17,313 nucleotides of DNA from Porphyromonadaceae bacterium UBA4277 (GCA_002395965.1 DGVT01000063.1:1-17313); one strand, 5' to 3'. Positions 7,712-15,452 are shown, counted from the stretch's first letter. The notes: generated by a model not told the origin, from the letters alone. Made by a program: numbers and translations.

Positions 7712-7738
7712 GCCTGCGTTATTTTAAATAAATCAGGC
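7712..7738. promoter_or_regulatory. 27-bp palindrome in the divergent region, operator candidate
   Basis: GCCTG-cg-TTATTT-T-AAATAA-at-CAGGC is symmetric about 7725, with 11 of 13 arm positions matching. It lies 32 nt before the LiaF-like start, in the region between divergent genes. An RNA hairpin would need a wider loop, so a DNA operator is as likely as a leader structure. Confidence 0.45.
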
Positions 7739-7748
7739 GGCGCCTAGG

Positions 7749-7873
7749 CAATGCTCATGCAAGCATGGAATTGCACTCGGCTTGCACTGATTTTGACTGC
7801 AAAATTGCGGCGAAATTACAGTTACAGCAAGTTTCTGGGATATTCTGCACACTATTGTGACGAACGGTAGTAA
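7749..7873 (+). repeat. Dispersed upstream element, copy 2
   Basis: This is homologous to 1-124, with the same order of blocks: the initial 20 bases, the double TGCACT block, GGGATATTCTGCA, then TGTGACGA and GGTAGTA. The plus -7 box of copy 1 is changed here to TGATTTTG (7788-7795) and the minus one to CAATTTTG (7800-7807), so this copy may have lost one or both boxes. It ends 73 nt before the LytTR start; copy 1 ends 62 nt before the dehydrogenase start. Confidence 0.75.
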
Positions 7874-7906
7874 AAGTGTGACCAGTAGCACAAATGCGAT
7901 GAAAGT

Positions 7907-7938
7907 TTTGTTGTATTGTTTTTTTTATACTACCTTTG
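7907..7938 (+). promoter_or_regulatory. Promoter of the LytTR regulator gene
   Basis: TTTG at 7907-7910, a 20-nt spacer and TACCTTTG at 7931-7938 give an excellent Bacteroidetes promoter. The -7 box ends only 8 nt before the ATG at 7947, so the transcript would be leaderless or nearly so. It also shows that the in-frame ATG at 7857 is not the start. Confidence 0.75.
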
Positions 7939-7946
7939 CTATTGTT

Positions 7947-8861
7947 ATGAATGGAGAAAAGAGACAAACAATAAAAATTCGCATTATCAGCGTTTGCTTT
8001 GCGGTGGTGGTGCTAGCGATTTTCAAACCTTTTGGTCTTGATGCTTGGCAGTGGCAGGCCTATGCCCACTTGATTGCTGTGGGAGGGTTGGGTATTGTCT
8101 CGTGCTTTATCGCCGAATCCATCTTGGTATACATCCTCAGGAAACCAGGTTCTATTGACCGAGGCGTGGATTACATCATCAGCCGTAACCTTTGGTTCCA
8201 GCTTATCAATACACCACTAGTTTCGCTCATGATATGCTTGTATCGCCATTTCGTGCTCAGCGACAAGGTTGACGGAAACCGTCTCTCATGGGGCAACTTC
8301 TTCGAGACACTGTTGATTATGGCATTTTGCTCGTTTCTCATTGGCCTGTATTGGCGTTTTAAGTTCCGCGGCAAGTATCTTGCAGCTGAGCTCGAGGAAA
8401 TGAAGCAGATGAATGAGCAATTGCAGCGATTGCAGCATACTATTGAGCAGGCAACAAGTGGCGCCAAAGAGCATGAGACACCTAACTTTGTCAGTGCTGA
8501 GGCCATACCTACATCGACTATCGAACTCACGGGTACAACCAGTGAGACGGTGACTCTCTATATTCCTAATCTCTTGTATGTGGAGTCGGTGGGCAACTAT
8601 GTTAAAATAATACAGCTCCGTGAAGGACAAGTTGTGAGCGACATGCTCCGAGCCACTTCAAAGCAAGTAGAGGAGCAGTTACAGCATTATAATGTAATTG
8701 TGCGTTGTCACCGTGCTTTCTTGGTGAATTTGCGACAAGTCGATAAGGTTCTCTCCAGGGCTGGTAACATGCAGCTGCTCATCAAGCACAGCAACGACTC
8801 CATTCCCGTGTCGCGCAGCAATATTGCAAGCGTGAAACAAGCTATCGCCCACCAATCATAA
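7947..8861 (+). CDS. Membrane-anchored LytTR-domain transcriptional regulator
   Basis: A 304-residue protein. Four predicted membrane helices (about 11-29, 37-64, 82-102, 117-137) are followed by a short coiled coil (about 140-168) and a C-terminal LytTR DNA-binding domain (about 195-298). The domain has LLYVESVGNYVKI, the RATSKQVEEQL helix, RCHRAFLVNL and the closing IPVSRSN strand. There is no receiver domain, so it would sense through its membrane part rather than by phosphotransfer. I use the ATG at 7947 because the promoter overlaps the longer reading. It is divergent from the LiaF-like operon, its natural regulatory target, and its upstream region shares an element with the dehydrogenase gene. 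Confidence 0.9.
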   Translation: MNGEKRQTIKIRIISVCFAVVVLAIFKPFGLDAWQWQAYAHLIAVGGLGIVSCFIAESILVYILRKPGSIDRGVDYIISRNLWFQLINTPLVSLMICLYRHFVLSDKVDGNRLSWGNFFETLLIMAFCSFLIGLYWRFKFRGKYLAAELEEMKQMNEQLQRLQHTIEQATSGAKEHETPNFVSAEAIPTSTIELTGTTSETVTLYIPNLLYVESVGNYVKIIQLREGQVVSDMLRATSKQVEEQLQHYNVIVRCHRAFLVNLRQVDKVLSRAGNMQLLIKHSNDSIPVSRSNIASVKQAIAHQS

Positions 8862-8957
8862 AAAAAGGTCGTATTTTTTTGAGCCGTGTTGCCTATCTAA
8901 ATTGATGATTTTGTGGTGATTATTCATGGCAAATCATTGGGATGTTGTTTTTTATTG

Positions 8958-8965
8958 TATATTTG
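8958..8965 (+). promoter_or_regulatory. -7 promoter element of the exported Cys/His-motif gene
   Basis: TATATTTG, an exact match, 24 nt before the ATG at 8990. A partial -33 word, ATTG, is at 8936-8939. It indicates transcription independent of the LytTR gene 128 nt upstream. Confidence 0.6.
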
Positions 8966-8989
8966 CGGCGAACAAAAACCCAACTGATT

Positions 8990-10273
8990 ATGAAAAGAAT
9001 TTATCTATTATTATTTCTGGGGTTGCTTGCAGCAGCAACCCATGCACAAATTCCACAAGTTTCCGATCCGCATTGCGCCTATTGCAATGTGAATCTAAAA
9101 ACTGGGGAAGCACACAAGAGCTCATGCCCCTATTATGAGGCGCCAAAAGAGGAAGAATCATCATCTTACAGCTCATCATCAGTTACAAGCTCAGCAAAGT
9201 TGAAAGACCATGAGCCTCTTCCCGAGGTAAAAAGCAGGCTGGACGTTTCGCCCGACATATATCGCTTAATGTATCAAGCCGGTGATAGAGAGCACATGAC
9301 TACATGTCCTGCTTGTGGAAGTGTGGCTCATGAGGGATGGTGCACCCTTGCCATCTTTCAGAAGATGGCCAATGAAGCGAAGGCCAAAGCATTAGCGGCA
9401 ACCACACCCGAAGAACGCAGAAAGGCGATCATCGGTTTTCATGTTTGTGAGGACAATTTGCTTGAATCCTTTGAATATAACTTGGCCAAATTTCGTAGAG
9501 AACGGGAAGAAGCCAGGCAAAAGGAAAGAGAGCAAGCGCAGCAAAACACATCTCCCGCTCTCGCTAGTTATCAGCACCTGTCGAGCGTAGACATCAAGAA
9601 CGGGTTTGATAAGAAACTCGGTTATGGCAATTGGGCCACAGCCTATGGCAAGACATTCCCCGGCGGCGAGGAGATGTGGGTTCTCTATGATCAAGACGGC
9701 AACGAGGTGGGACAATTCTCAAAGATTGAGACTGCTCAGATACCTGACGCTTTGGATGTCTTTATCGTGCGAGACCTCAACGGCAAATGGGGTGTTTACA
9801 ACGCTGGCGGTTACGCAATAGTTGAACCGATATATGAAAGTGTTAAGGTGCTTATAGCTCGCGGTAATGGCGAACCCAGAGAGTTTTATGATGTGACACA
9901 GCGCGACGGACAAGGAATGTTGCGTCATGGCATAATTAATGGTTCTATTGCCGGAGGTGACAATCGTACCATTCCTTGCGCATGCGACCGCATTGAGCTG
10001 ATTGACCGCAGCCCTTCAAATCGCGGTGTTCTGGCAAAAATTACAGTTGACGGAGGCATAGGCATTATGGATGCCGACAGTGGCGATGTGATTATCCAAC
10101 CTGCATTTTCTTATCTCAACACTTATTTCACGCGTCGCGGTATGTATTTCATCGCTGGCGACGGCAACAGTTTAGGAGCCTATGATGTCGAGACAATGGA
10201 AGAAATTGTCTCTCCTGGCAGCGGCAAAACTTTAGACCAAGTGCGCAACATACTTGACAAGCGCGACCGATAA
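8990..10273 (+). CDS. Exported protein with two CxxC...HxxxC motifs and degenerate WG repeats
   Basis: A 427-residue protein with no named family that I recognise. It starts with a signal peptide (MKRIYLLLFLGLLAAATHAQ); a start at 8942 would overlap the promoter. Two similar motifs follow: C29-x2-C32-x9-H42-x3-C46 and C106-x2-C109-x4-H114-x3-C118, both looking like metal-binding sites. They are separated by a serine-rich linker (about 56-68). A charged helical segment spans about 125-187. The C-terminal half has WG-repeat-like strands, clearest in NGKWGVYNAGGYAIVEPIYE (about 264-283), with weaker copies toward the end. A role at the cell envelope is likely from the signal peptide, but the function is unknown. 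It ends before a strong terminator. Confidence 0.8.
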   Translation: MKRIYLLLFLGLLAAATHAQIPQVSDPHCAYCNVNLKTGEAHKSSCPYYEAPKEEESSSYSSSSVTSSAKLKDHEPLPEVKSRLDVSPDIYRLMYQAGDREHMTTCPACGSVAHEGWCTLAIFQKMANEAKAKALAATTPEERRKAIIGFHVCEDNLLESFEYNLAKFRREREEARQKEREQAQQNTSPALASYQHLSSVDIKNGFDKKLGYGNWATAYGKTFPGGEEMWVLYDQDGNEVGQFSKIETAQIPDALDVFIVRDLNGKWGVYNAGGYAIVEPIYESVKVLIARGNGEPREFYDVTQRDGQGMLRHGIINGSIAGGDNRTIPCACDRIELIDRSPSNRGVLAKITVDGGIGIMDADSGDVIIQPAFSYLNTYFTRRGMYFIAGDGNSLGAYDVETMEEIVSPGSGKTLDQVRNILDKRDR

Positions 10274-10297
10274 GGGGAAACGGCACTTAAGATAAAT

Positions 10298-10351
10298 AAT
10301 GACCGCCACCAGGATTGTTTCTGATGGCGGTCGTTATGTTTAGTCTTTTTT
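10298..10351 (+). terminator. Rho-independent terminator
   Basis: An 11-bp stem (10298-10308 with 10325-10335, one T-G wobble) is extended internally by CAG/CTG and followed by a T-rich tail ending in six T (10346-10351). It lies after the exported-protein gene and before the convergent urocanate hydratase stop. Confidence 0.85.
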
Positions 10352-10358
10352 CGGAGAA

Positions 10359-12359
10359 TTAATCTTCGAGGAGGGCGTCGTCAACGAGGTTAGGCATGGT
10401 CACCTGGAGGCCTGGGGTGCGCTCCATCTCGCGGCGGATGGCATCCATTGAGCCATTGTTGCGGGCCCATGAGCGGCGGGCGATGCCGTTGTTAACGTCC
10501 CACAGGAGCATCTGGCGGATGCGACGGTCGGCCTCTTCACTACCGTCGATTACCATACCGAAGCCACCGTTGATAACTTCGCCCCATCCAACGCCACCAC
10601 CGTTGTGCAGGCTCACCCATGTGGCACCGCGGAATGCGTCGCCAATCACGTTGTGCACTGCCATGTCGGCGCAGAACTGCGAGCCATCGTAGATGTTGCT
10701 GGTCTCGCGGAATGGCGAGTCGGTGCCACTCACGTCGTGGTGGTCACGGCCAAGGACAACAGGCTTGCTGATCTCGCCACGGCGAATAGCGTCGTTGAAA
10801 GCCAAGGCAATCTTGATGCGGCCTTCGCAGTCGGCATAGAGGATGCGGGCTTGCGAGCCCACCACGAGGTGGTTCTTACCAGCCTCACGAATCCAGTGCA
10901 GGTTATCGGCGAGCTGTCCCTTGATGTCGTCGGTCACGGTGCTCATCATGCCGTCGAGCACTTCGGCAGCAAGGCGGTCGGTAACTTCCAGGTCGTGAGG
11001 ATCGCACGATGTGCAAACCCAGCGGAAAGGACCGAAGCCATAGTCGAAGAACATTGGACCCATGATATCCTGCACGTAGCTTGGATAGCGGAAGTGGGTT
11101 TCATCCTTCATGATGTCGGCACCAGCACGGCTTGCCATGAGCATGAAGGCGTTGCCGTAGTCGAAGAAGTACATGCCATCGGCAGTCAAGCGGTTGATAG
11201 CAGCTACCTGGCGGCGCAGCGACTCAAAAACGCATTCCTTGAAGCGGTCGGGCTCCTCGGCCATCATGCGCTTCGACTCCTCGAGGCTGTAGCCCACGGG
11301 ATAGTAGCCGCCGGCATAGGGGTTGTGCAGTGAGGTTTGGTCGCTACCCAAGTCAACATGGATACCTTCGTCGGCAAGACGCTCCCACAGGTCAACCACG
11401 TTGCCCACGTAGGCCATAGAAACGACTTTCTTCTCCTCAACAGCCTTGCGAATTGCTGGAATGAGTTCGTCGAGGTTCTCGTGTAGTTCATCAACCCAAC
11501 CCTGGTCGTAGCGTTTGCGTGCTGCGAGGGGATTGATTTCGGCTGTAACGCTTACTACACCAGCAATGTTACCAGCCTTGGGCTGAGCACCACTCATGCC
11601 ACCAAGACCTGCAGTAACGAACAATGGGATGCGCTTCTCGCGCTCATCGCCCATAACCTTGCGGGCTGCATTGAGCACTGTGATAGTGGTGCCATGCACG
11701 ATGCCTTGCGGGCCAATGTACATGTAAGAGCCGGCTGTCATCTGGCCATACTGGCTGACACCGAGGGCGTTCATGCGCTCCCAGTCGTCGGGCTTGCTGT
11801 AGTTGGGGATTACCATACCGTTAGTAACTACCACGCGTGGAGCATCCTTGTGCGATGGGAATAGACCCAGTGGGTGACCGCTGTACATCACGAGAGTTTG
11901 CTCGTCGGTCATCTCGCTCAAGTATTTCATCACCAGGCGATATTGTGCCCAGTTCTGGAACACGGCGCCGTTGCCGCCATAGGTGATCAGCTCGTGCGGA
12001 TGCTGAGCCACGGCCTTGTCAAGGTTGTTCTGAATCATCATCATGATGGCAGCGGCCTGACGACTGCGGTGAGGATACTCGTCGATGGGACGAGCCTTCA
12101 TCTCATAGCGCGGGCGCAGGCGGTACATGTAGATGCGGCCATAACGCTTCAGCTCGTCGGCAAACTCCGGCAGCAGCGTGGCGTGCATCTCCTTGGGGAA
12201 ATAGCGCAAGGCATTGCGCAGGGCTAACTTCTTCTCCTCAGCATTGAGGATGTCTTTGCGCTTAGGCGCATGATTAATCTCGGTGTCATAGGGCATCGGG
12301 TCGGGCAATACTGCGGGAATACCGGCCCTGATGTCGGCTTGAAATTCTTCTAATGTCAT
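10359..12359 (-). CDS. hutU: Urocanate hydratase (urocanase)
   Basis: A 666-residue enzyme converting urocanate to 4-imidazolone-5-propionate, the second step of histidine degradation, with tightly bound NAD+. Conserved blocks visible are YGGNGAVFQNWAQY (about 127-140), the glycine-rich NAD region GLGGMSGAQPKAGNIAG (251-267), QDIMGPMFFDYGFGPFRW, and SLHNGGGVGWGEVINGGFG near the C-terminus. It belongs to the long urocanase form common in Bacteroidetes, about 100 residues longer than the Pseudomonas/Bacillus enzymes. The ATG at 12359 follows an exact -7 box. No hutH, hutI, hutG or formimidoyltransferase gene lies beside it, so the rest of the pathway must be elsewhere if present. Confidence 0.97.
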   Translation of the reverse strand: MTLEEFQADIRAGIPAVLPDPMPYDTEINHAPKRKDILNAEEKKLALRNALRYFPKEMHATLLPEFADELKRYGRIYMYRLRPRYEMKARPIDEYPHRSRQAAAIMMMIQNNLDKAVAQHPHELITYGGNGAVFQNWAQYRLVMKYLSEMTDEQTLVMYSGHPLGLFPSHKDAPRVVVTNGMVIPNYSKPDDWERMNALGVSQYGQMTAGSYMYIGPQGIVHGTTITVLNAARKVMGDEREKRIPLFVTAGLGGMSGAQPKAGNIAGVVSVTAEINPLAARKRYDQGWVDELHENLDELIPAIRKAVEEKKVVSMAYVGNVVDLWERLADEGIHVDLGSDQTSLHNPYAGGYYPVGYSLEESKRMMAEEPDRFKECVFESLRRQVAAINRLTADGMYFFDYGNAFMLMASRAGADIMKDETHFRYPSYVQDIMGPMFFDYGFGPFRWVCTSCDPHDLEVTDRLAAEVLDGMMSTVTDDIKGQLADNLHWIREAGKNHLVVGSQARILYADCEGRIKIALAFNDAIRRGEISKPVVLGRDHHDVSGTDSPFRETSNIYDGSQFCADMAVHNVIGDAFRGATWVSLHNGGGVGWGEVINGGFGMVIDGSEEADRRIRQMLLWDVNNGIARRSWARNNGSMDAIRREMERTPGLQVTMPNLVDDALLED

Positions 12360-12403
12360 GTTTAAGGTTATCTGTTAATTGTTTTGGTTCTCATTTTACG
12401 ATG

Positions 12404-12411
12404 CAAAGTTA
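12404..12411 (-). promoter_or_regulatory. -7 promoter element of hutU
   Basis: Minus strand TAACTTTG, an exact TAnnTTTG match, 44 nt before the ATG at 12359. No clear -33 word is seen. Confidence 0.6.
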
Positions 12412-12423
12412 CGAAATTATTGT

Positions 12424-12457
12424 GAATTAAGAATTATGAATTAAGAATTATGAGTTA
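12424..12457. repeat. 14-bp tandem repeat, A/T-rich
   Basis: GAATTAAGAATTAT occurs twice in tandem (12424-12437 and 12438-12451) followed by a partial unit. It lies between the divergent hutU and metallophosphoesterase promoters. It resembles simple AT repeats common between Bacteroidetes genes; no function is evident. Confidence 0.7.
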
Positions 12458-12540
12458 GTAGCAATGCCATGAGCTCTGAAGGGGCAAAAGTTTCGAATGC
12501 GACATTTTCAAGCGAACTCGCAACTTAAACCAATGTAAAC

Positions 12541-12571
12541 TTTGTCGTTTGCCCGGTTTGCACTAACTTCG
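12541..12571 (+). promoter_or_regulatory. Promoter of the metallophosphoesterase gene
   Basis: TTTG at 12541-12544, a 19-nt spacer and TAACTTCG at 12564-12571 (7 of 8 matches), 27 nt before the ATG at 12599. The surrounding words CGGTTTGCACTAA and GCAAAATT resemble the same part of the repeat at 31-57. Confidence 0.55.
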
Positions 12572-12598
12572 CAGCAAAATTTTCAAATCGCAATCATA

Positions 12599-13363
12599 AT
12601 GATAATACAATATGCCAGCGACTTGCACCTGGAGTTCCCCGACAACATGGAGCACCTCAGTCACCACCCACTTGAAGTAAAGGGCGATGTGCTGCTCCTG
12701 GCCGGCGACATCCATGTGCTCGGGGCAGGGCCGTTTGCCCGGCACGCGTTCATGCAGTGGTGTGCCCGCAATTTTGAGCACACCTTTATCGTCCCCGGCA
12801 GTCATGAGTACTATGGTGGTCACGACCTTGCAGCCACGCTCACCGACTGGCGCCTGCCGGTGCTGCCTAATGTGAGCTTCGTGAATAACAGTAGCGTCGT
12901 GATAGGCGACACCGAGTTTTTCTTCACCACGCTGTGGAGCCACATTCCACCCGAGGATTATGTTCTTGTCAACCAGCATCTCACCGACTGCCACCGCATG
13001 ATATATCGCGATGCACCCTTTCAGGCACATCACTACGACGACGTGCACGACCGGTGCCTGTCGTGGCTCAAGCATGCCTTAGCGGCCTCGCGTGCCGCCC
13101 ACCGCGTGGTGGTGACGCATCACTGCCCGGTGCTGCTCGAAGATCCGCGCTACGAGAGCAACGGCCTGACGTGGGCCTTTGTGGTGAACCTGGAGCGCTT
13201 TGTGGCCCAATGCGGCGCCGAGGCCTGGGTGTTTGGCCACACGCATTATAATGGCGGCCGCGGCTTGAAGGTGGGCGACACCACACTCTACACCAACCAG
13301 TTAGGCTACGTCAAAAACGGCATAGAAAAGGGCTACGACCCGGCTGCCACATTTGTCATTTAG
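12599..13363 (+). CDS. Calcineurin-like metallophosphoesterase
   Basis: A 254-residue cytosolic protein of the calcineurin-like phosphoesterase family. The dinuclear metal-site motifs are present in order: DLH (D8, H10), GDIH (D37), VVTHH (H174), and GHTH (H214, H216). The usual GNHE motif reads GSHE (residues 67-70), replacing the metal-ligating asparagine with serine through an AGT codon. It starts at 12599 (MIIQYASDLHLEF); an upstream in-frame ATG at 12542 would overlap the promoter and add sequence outside the domain. The substrate is unknown. Family members cleave phosphomono- or diesters. Its codons are GC-richer than those of the genes to its left. Confidence 0.92.
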   Translation: MIIQYASDLHLEFPDNMEHLSHHPLEVKGDVLLLAGDIHVLGAGPFARHAFMQWCARNFEHTFIVPGSHEYYGGHDLAATLTDWRLPVLPNVSFVNNSSVVIGDTEFFFTTLWSHIPPEDYVLVNQHLTDCHRMIYRDAPFQAHHYDDVHDRCLSWLKHALAASRAAHRVVVTHHCPVLLEDPRYESNGLTWAFVVNLERFVAQCGAEAWVFGHTHYNGGRGLKVGDTTLYTNQLGYVKNGIEKGYDPAATFVI

Positions 13364-13371
13364 CATGCTCA

Positions 13372-13409
13372 CCGGCAGCGTCATGCCGGCACAAGGTTAC
13401 CGTGTCGGC
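13372..13409 (+). other. Overlapping alternative hairpins after the metallophosphoesterase gene
   Basis: CCGGCA (13372-13377) pairs with TGCCGG (13384-13389). The same second arm can instead pair, as GCCGGCAC (13385-13392), with GTGTCGGC (13402-13409). A run of A rather than T follows, so it is not a canonical rightward terminator. It could act as a 3'-end structure or be incidental. Confidence 0.4.
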
Positions 13410-13453
13410 GACGAAAAAACGGCTATATGAGCGTTAGTATTGAGATTTTTATG

Positions 13454-13461
13454 TACTTTTG
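13454..13461 (+). promoter_or_regulatory. -7 promoter element of the DUF3298 gene
   Basis: TACTTTTG, an exact TAnnTTTG match, 22 nt before the ATG at 13484. No convincing -33 word is seen. Confidence 0.6.
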
Positions 13462-13483
13462 TGCCTGATATTTTACTAATGGC

Positions 13484-14419
13484 ATGAGCAAGCGTTCACT
13501 ATTCATACTCATCCTGCTTCTGGCGGTGATCGACATCGTGGCTGCGTTCTGGTATCTGGCAGCTCGCATCGAGACCAGTGGCGACAGTCGTGACTTCTTT
13601 GAGCTGCGAAGCGACAGCGTGCCCGCCACGCTTGCCGACACCATTAGCGACATCAATGTGCCCGACTCGTTTATGATTGCCGAGCGCCATGCCTATTATG
13701 TGAGTAGCGAGCCGGCCGTGAAGGGCGACTTATCTACCTATTTCTCATGCGTGAAGCGCGTGAAGGTGCGCTGGCCCAAGTCGGTCAATGGCAGTGCCGA
13801 CATTGCATCGCTGCATCGTGCCCTGCTCGACAAGATGTTCACTTTGGGCGCCATCGACCTGGAGCGGGCTGTCAGCCAATATCTGGCGCAAGTGTCGTTC
13901 ACATCATCGCACGAGCTGAGTTACAAGCAAGTTGACCGATGCCCCACGCCACAGTCGTCGTATGCCTACGAGAGCGTCACACTGGCCTACCCGGTGATGA
14001 CCTCGATGCGCCTGCTGGTGATGGGTGTGGACAAGATAGTGTTTAACGGCATCGAGCACACGGTCAACAGTGCCTTTGTGCACTATGACCGCTCCACCCA
14101 CCGCCTTCTCACTAAAAAGGACATCTTTGCCGCCGACGATGATGTGCTTCTTGGCATTGTTAATGCTAAAATCGACTTGCTGAATAAGGAAAAAAACATG
14201 CATTTGAGTCGTGGCACTGCATTGCCGGCCGAGTTCCAGGCTAAGGCCCGCGGCATAAGTTTCTATTTCCCTACCGGCATATTGGCTGCACCCAACGAGG
14301 GACCTATTGAAATCTTTGTTGATTACAAGACGCTGAATGTGGTGTTCACACCTTCGTTCCAGCAACTTGTCCATGACAATGATGGCTTCTGGGACTACAA
14401 GCGACTCACTGCCGATTAA
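13484..14419 (+). CDS. Membrane-anchored DUF3298 / RsiV-like protein
   Basis: A 311-residue protein with an N-terminal membrane anchor (about residues 5-27) and an extracytoplasmic domain. The C-terminal third carries the DUF3298 pattern also seen in RsiV and PdaC-type proteins: HTVNSAFVHYDRSTHRLLTKKDIFA, then GISFYFPTGILAAPNEGPIE and a VDYKTLN strand. RsiV itself is an anti-sigma factor that binds lysozyme, but no cytoplasmic anti-sigma segment or neighbouring sigma factor is present here. Only the extracellular domain type is assigned. It has its own promoter and ends 24 nt from the convergent hydrolase gene. Confidence 0.82.
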   Translation: MSKRSLFILILLLAVIDIVAAFWYLAARIETSGDSRDFFELRSDSVPATLADTISDINVPDSFMIAERHAYYVSSEPAVKGDLSTYFSCVKRVKVRWPKSVNGSADIASLHRALLDKMFTLGAIDLERAVSQYLAQVSFTSSHELSYKQVDRCPTPQSSYAYESVTLAYPVMTSMRLLVMGVDKIVFNGIEHTVNSAFVHYDRSTHRLLTKKDIFAADDDVLLGIVNAKIDLLNKEKNMHLSRGTALPAEFQAKARGISFYFPTGILAAPNEGPIEIFVDYKTLNVVFTPSFQQLVHDNDGFWDYKRLTAD

Positions 14420-14443
14420 ACCTCACACTAAAAGCCCCCTCTG

Positions 14444-15409
14444 CTAAAGCACAAACAATGGCGACGACTGAAACCGCGGCAAGGCATAGACCTGCACGTC
14501 AAGGTCGCGCTGGCTCGGCGTGTTGCTGCCGTCGCCCACGGTGACGCCACGCTGTTGCAGCGCCGTGGCCATGGCGTGGAACGCTATCTCGGGGCGGTTG
14601 TTGTCGTTGCTCAGGTGGCACAGGAACACATGCTTTAAGTCCTTGTGATAATGCTCGGCCACAAATTGTGCCGCCACAGCATTGTCAAGGTGGCCACGCT
14701 CACCGCGCACACGGCTTTTTAGGTATTCGGGGTAGGTGCCGTTATTTAGCATGTTGCAGTCATAGTTGCTTTCAATCATCAGGTTGTGGGCCTCACTCAT
14801 GTAGTACTCGGCACGAGGGGTGATGTAGCCCATGTCGGTAGCAACCACAAACCTGCGTCCTTGCAGCTCAATGTTAAAGCCCATGTTGTCGGTTCCATCG
14901 TGCGACGTCTCAAAAGCAGTGATGGTGAAAGCTGCTATCTTAAACGGAATTTCCTTGTAGATGGGCTCGTGATACTCACGCAGCCGCCGCGAGATGTTGT
15001 GACGACGCAGCAGGCCGTTGAGCAACTTGGGAGTGCAATACACGCGCAGGTGCTTGTGCTTGCGCAAATAGGAATAGACATATCTCACATGATCCTGATG
15101 GTCGTGAGTGAGGATGATGCCTTTCACTGCATTGGGGAAGATGCCGTTGAGCCGCAGGTCGTCGAACACATGATCCACATCCACACCGGCATCAATCAGC
15201 ACACCGCTGTCGAAGGTGCCCAGGTAGGCGCAGTTGCCGCTGCTGCCACTGCCAAAACTCATAAACAGGCAGTCGGCCGCCTGATCGCAGGCTGCGGCAG
15301 GCACAGGGTCGCTTGCTGGCTGTGTGGTGGGTGATGGCTCTGTATCGTCGAAGTCAAATTGTATGTATTCGTTGGCTTGATGTCGGTATTTGCTGTTTTT
15401 GTGATTCAT
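14444..15409 (-). CDS. MBL-fold metallo-hydrolase, YycJ/WalJ-like
   Basis: A 321-residue protein. The metallo-beta-lactamase core starts near residue 48 (LFMSFGSGSSGNC, the typical YycJ opening) and has the HxHxDH motif THDHQDH (H102, H104, D106, H107), H170 in ETSHDG, D192 in ATDMG and H265 in LCHLS. YycJ proteins are probable nucleases linked to DNA replication or repair in Firmicutes. Residues 1-47 are an acidic, alanine/proline-rich extension absent from usual family members of about 260 residues; an internal ATG at residue 50 would cut into the domain's first strand. It follows the methyltransferase gene by 43 nt without a promoter of its own, so the two form an operon. Confidence 0.9.
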   Translation of the reverse strand: MNHKNSKYRHQANEYIQFDFDDTEPSPTTQPASDPVPAAACDQAADCLFMSFGSGSSGNCAYLGTFDSGVLIDAGVDVDHVFDDLRLNGIFPNAVKGIILTHDHQDHVRYVYSYLRKHKHLRVYCTPKLLNGLLRRHNISRRLREYHEPIYKEIPFKIAAFTITAFETSHDGTDNMGFNIELQGRRFVVATDMGYITPRAEYYMSEAHNLMIESNYDCNMLNNGTYPEYLKSRVRGERGHLDNAVAAQFVAEHYHKDLKHVFLCHLSNDNNRPEIAFHAMATALQQRGVTVGDGSNTPSQRDLDVQVYALPRFQSSPLFVL

Positions 15410-15452
15410 GTCAATGGTTGAATTAGAAGGTCGTGTGTTTTGTCGGTTAAGG

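Noticed and set aside
10605..11333. Long open frame (242 codons) on the plus strand
   Set aside because: It lies entirely antisense inside the well-conserved urocanate hydratase gene, has no promoter and matches no family; it is a shadow of a GC-rich gene.
14786..15334. Plus-strand open frame (182 codons)
   Set aside because: Antisense to the YycJ-like hydrolase with its intact HxHxDH motif; no family match.
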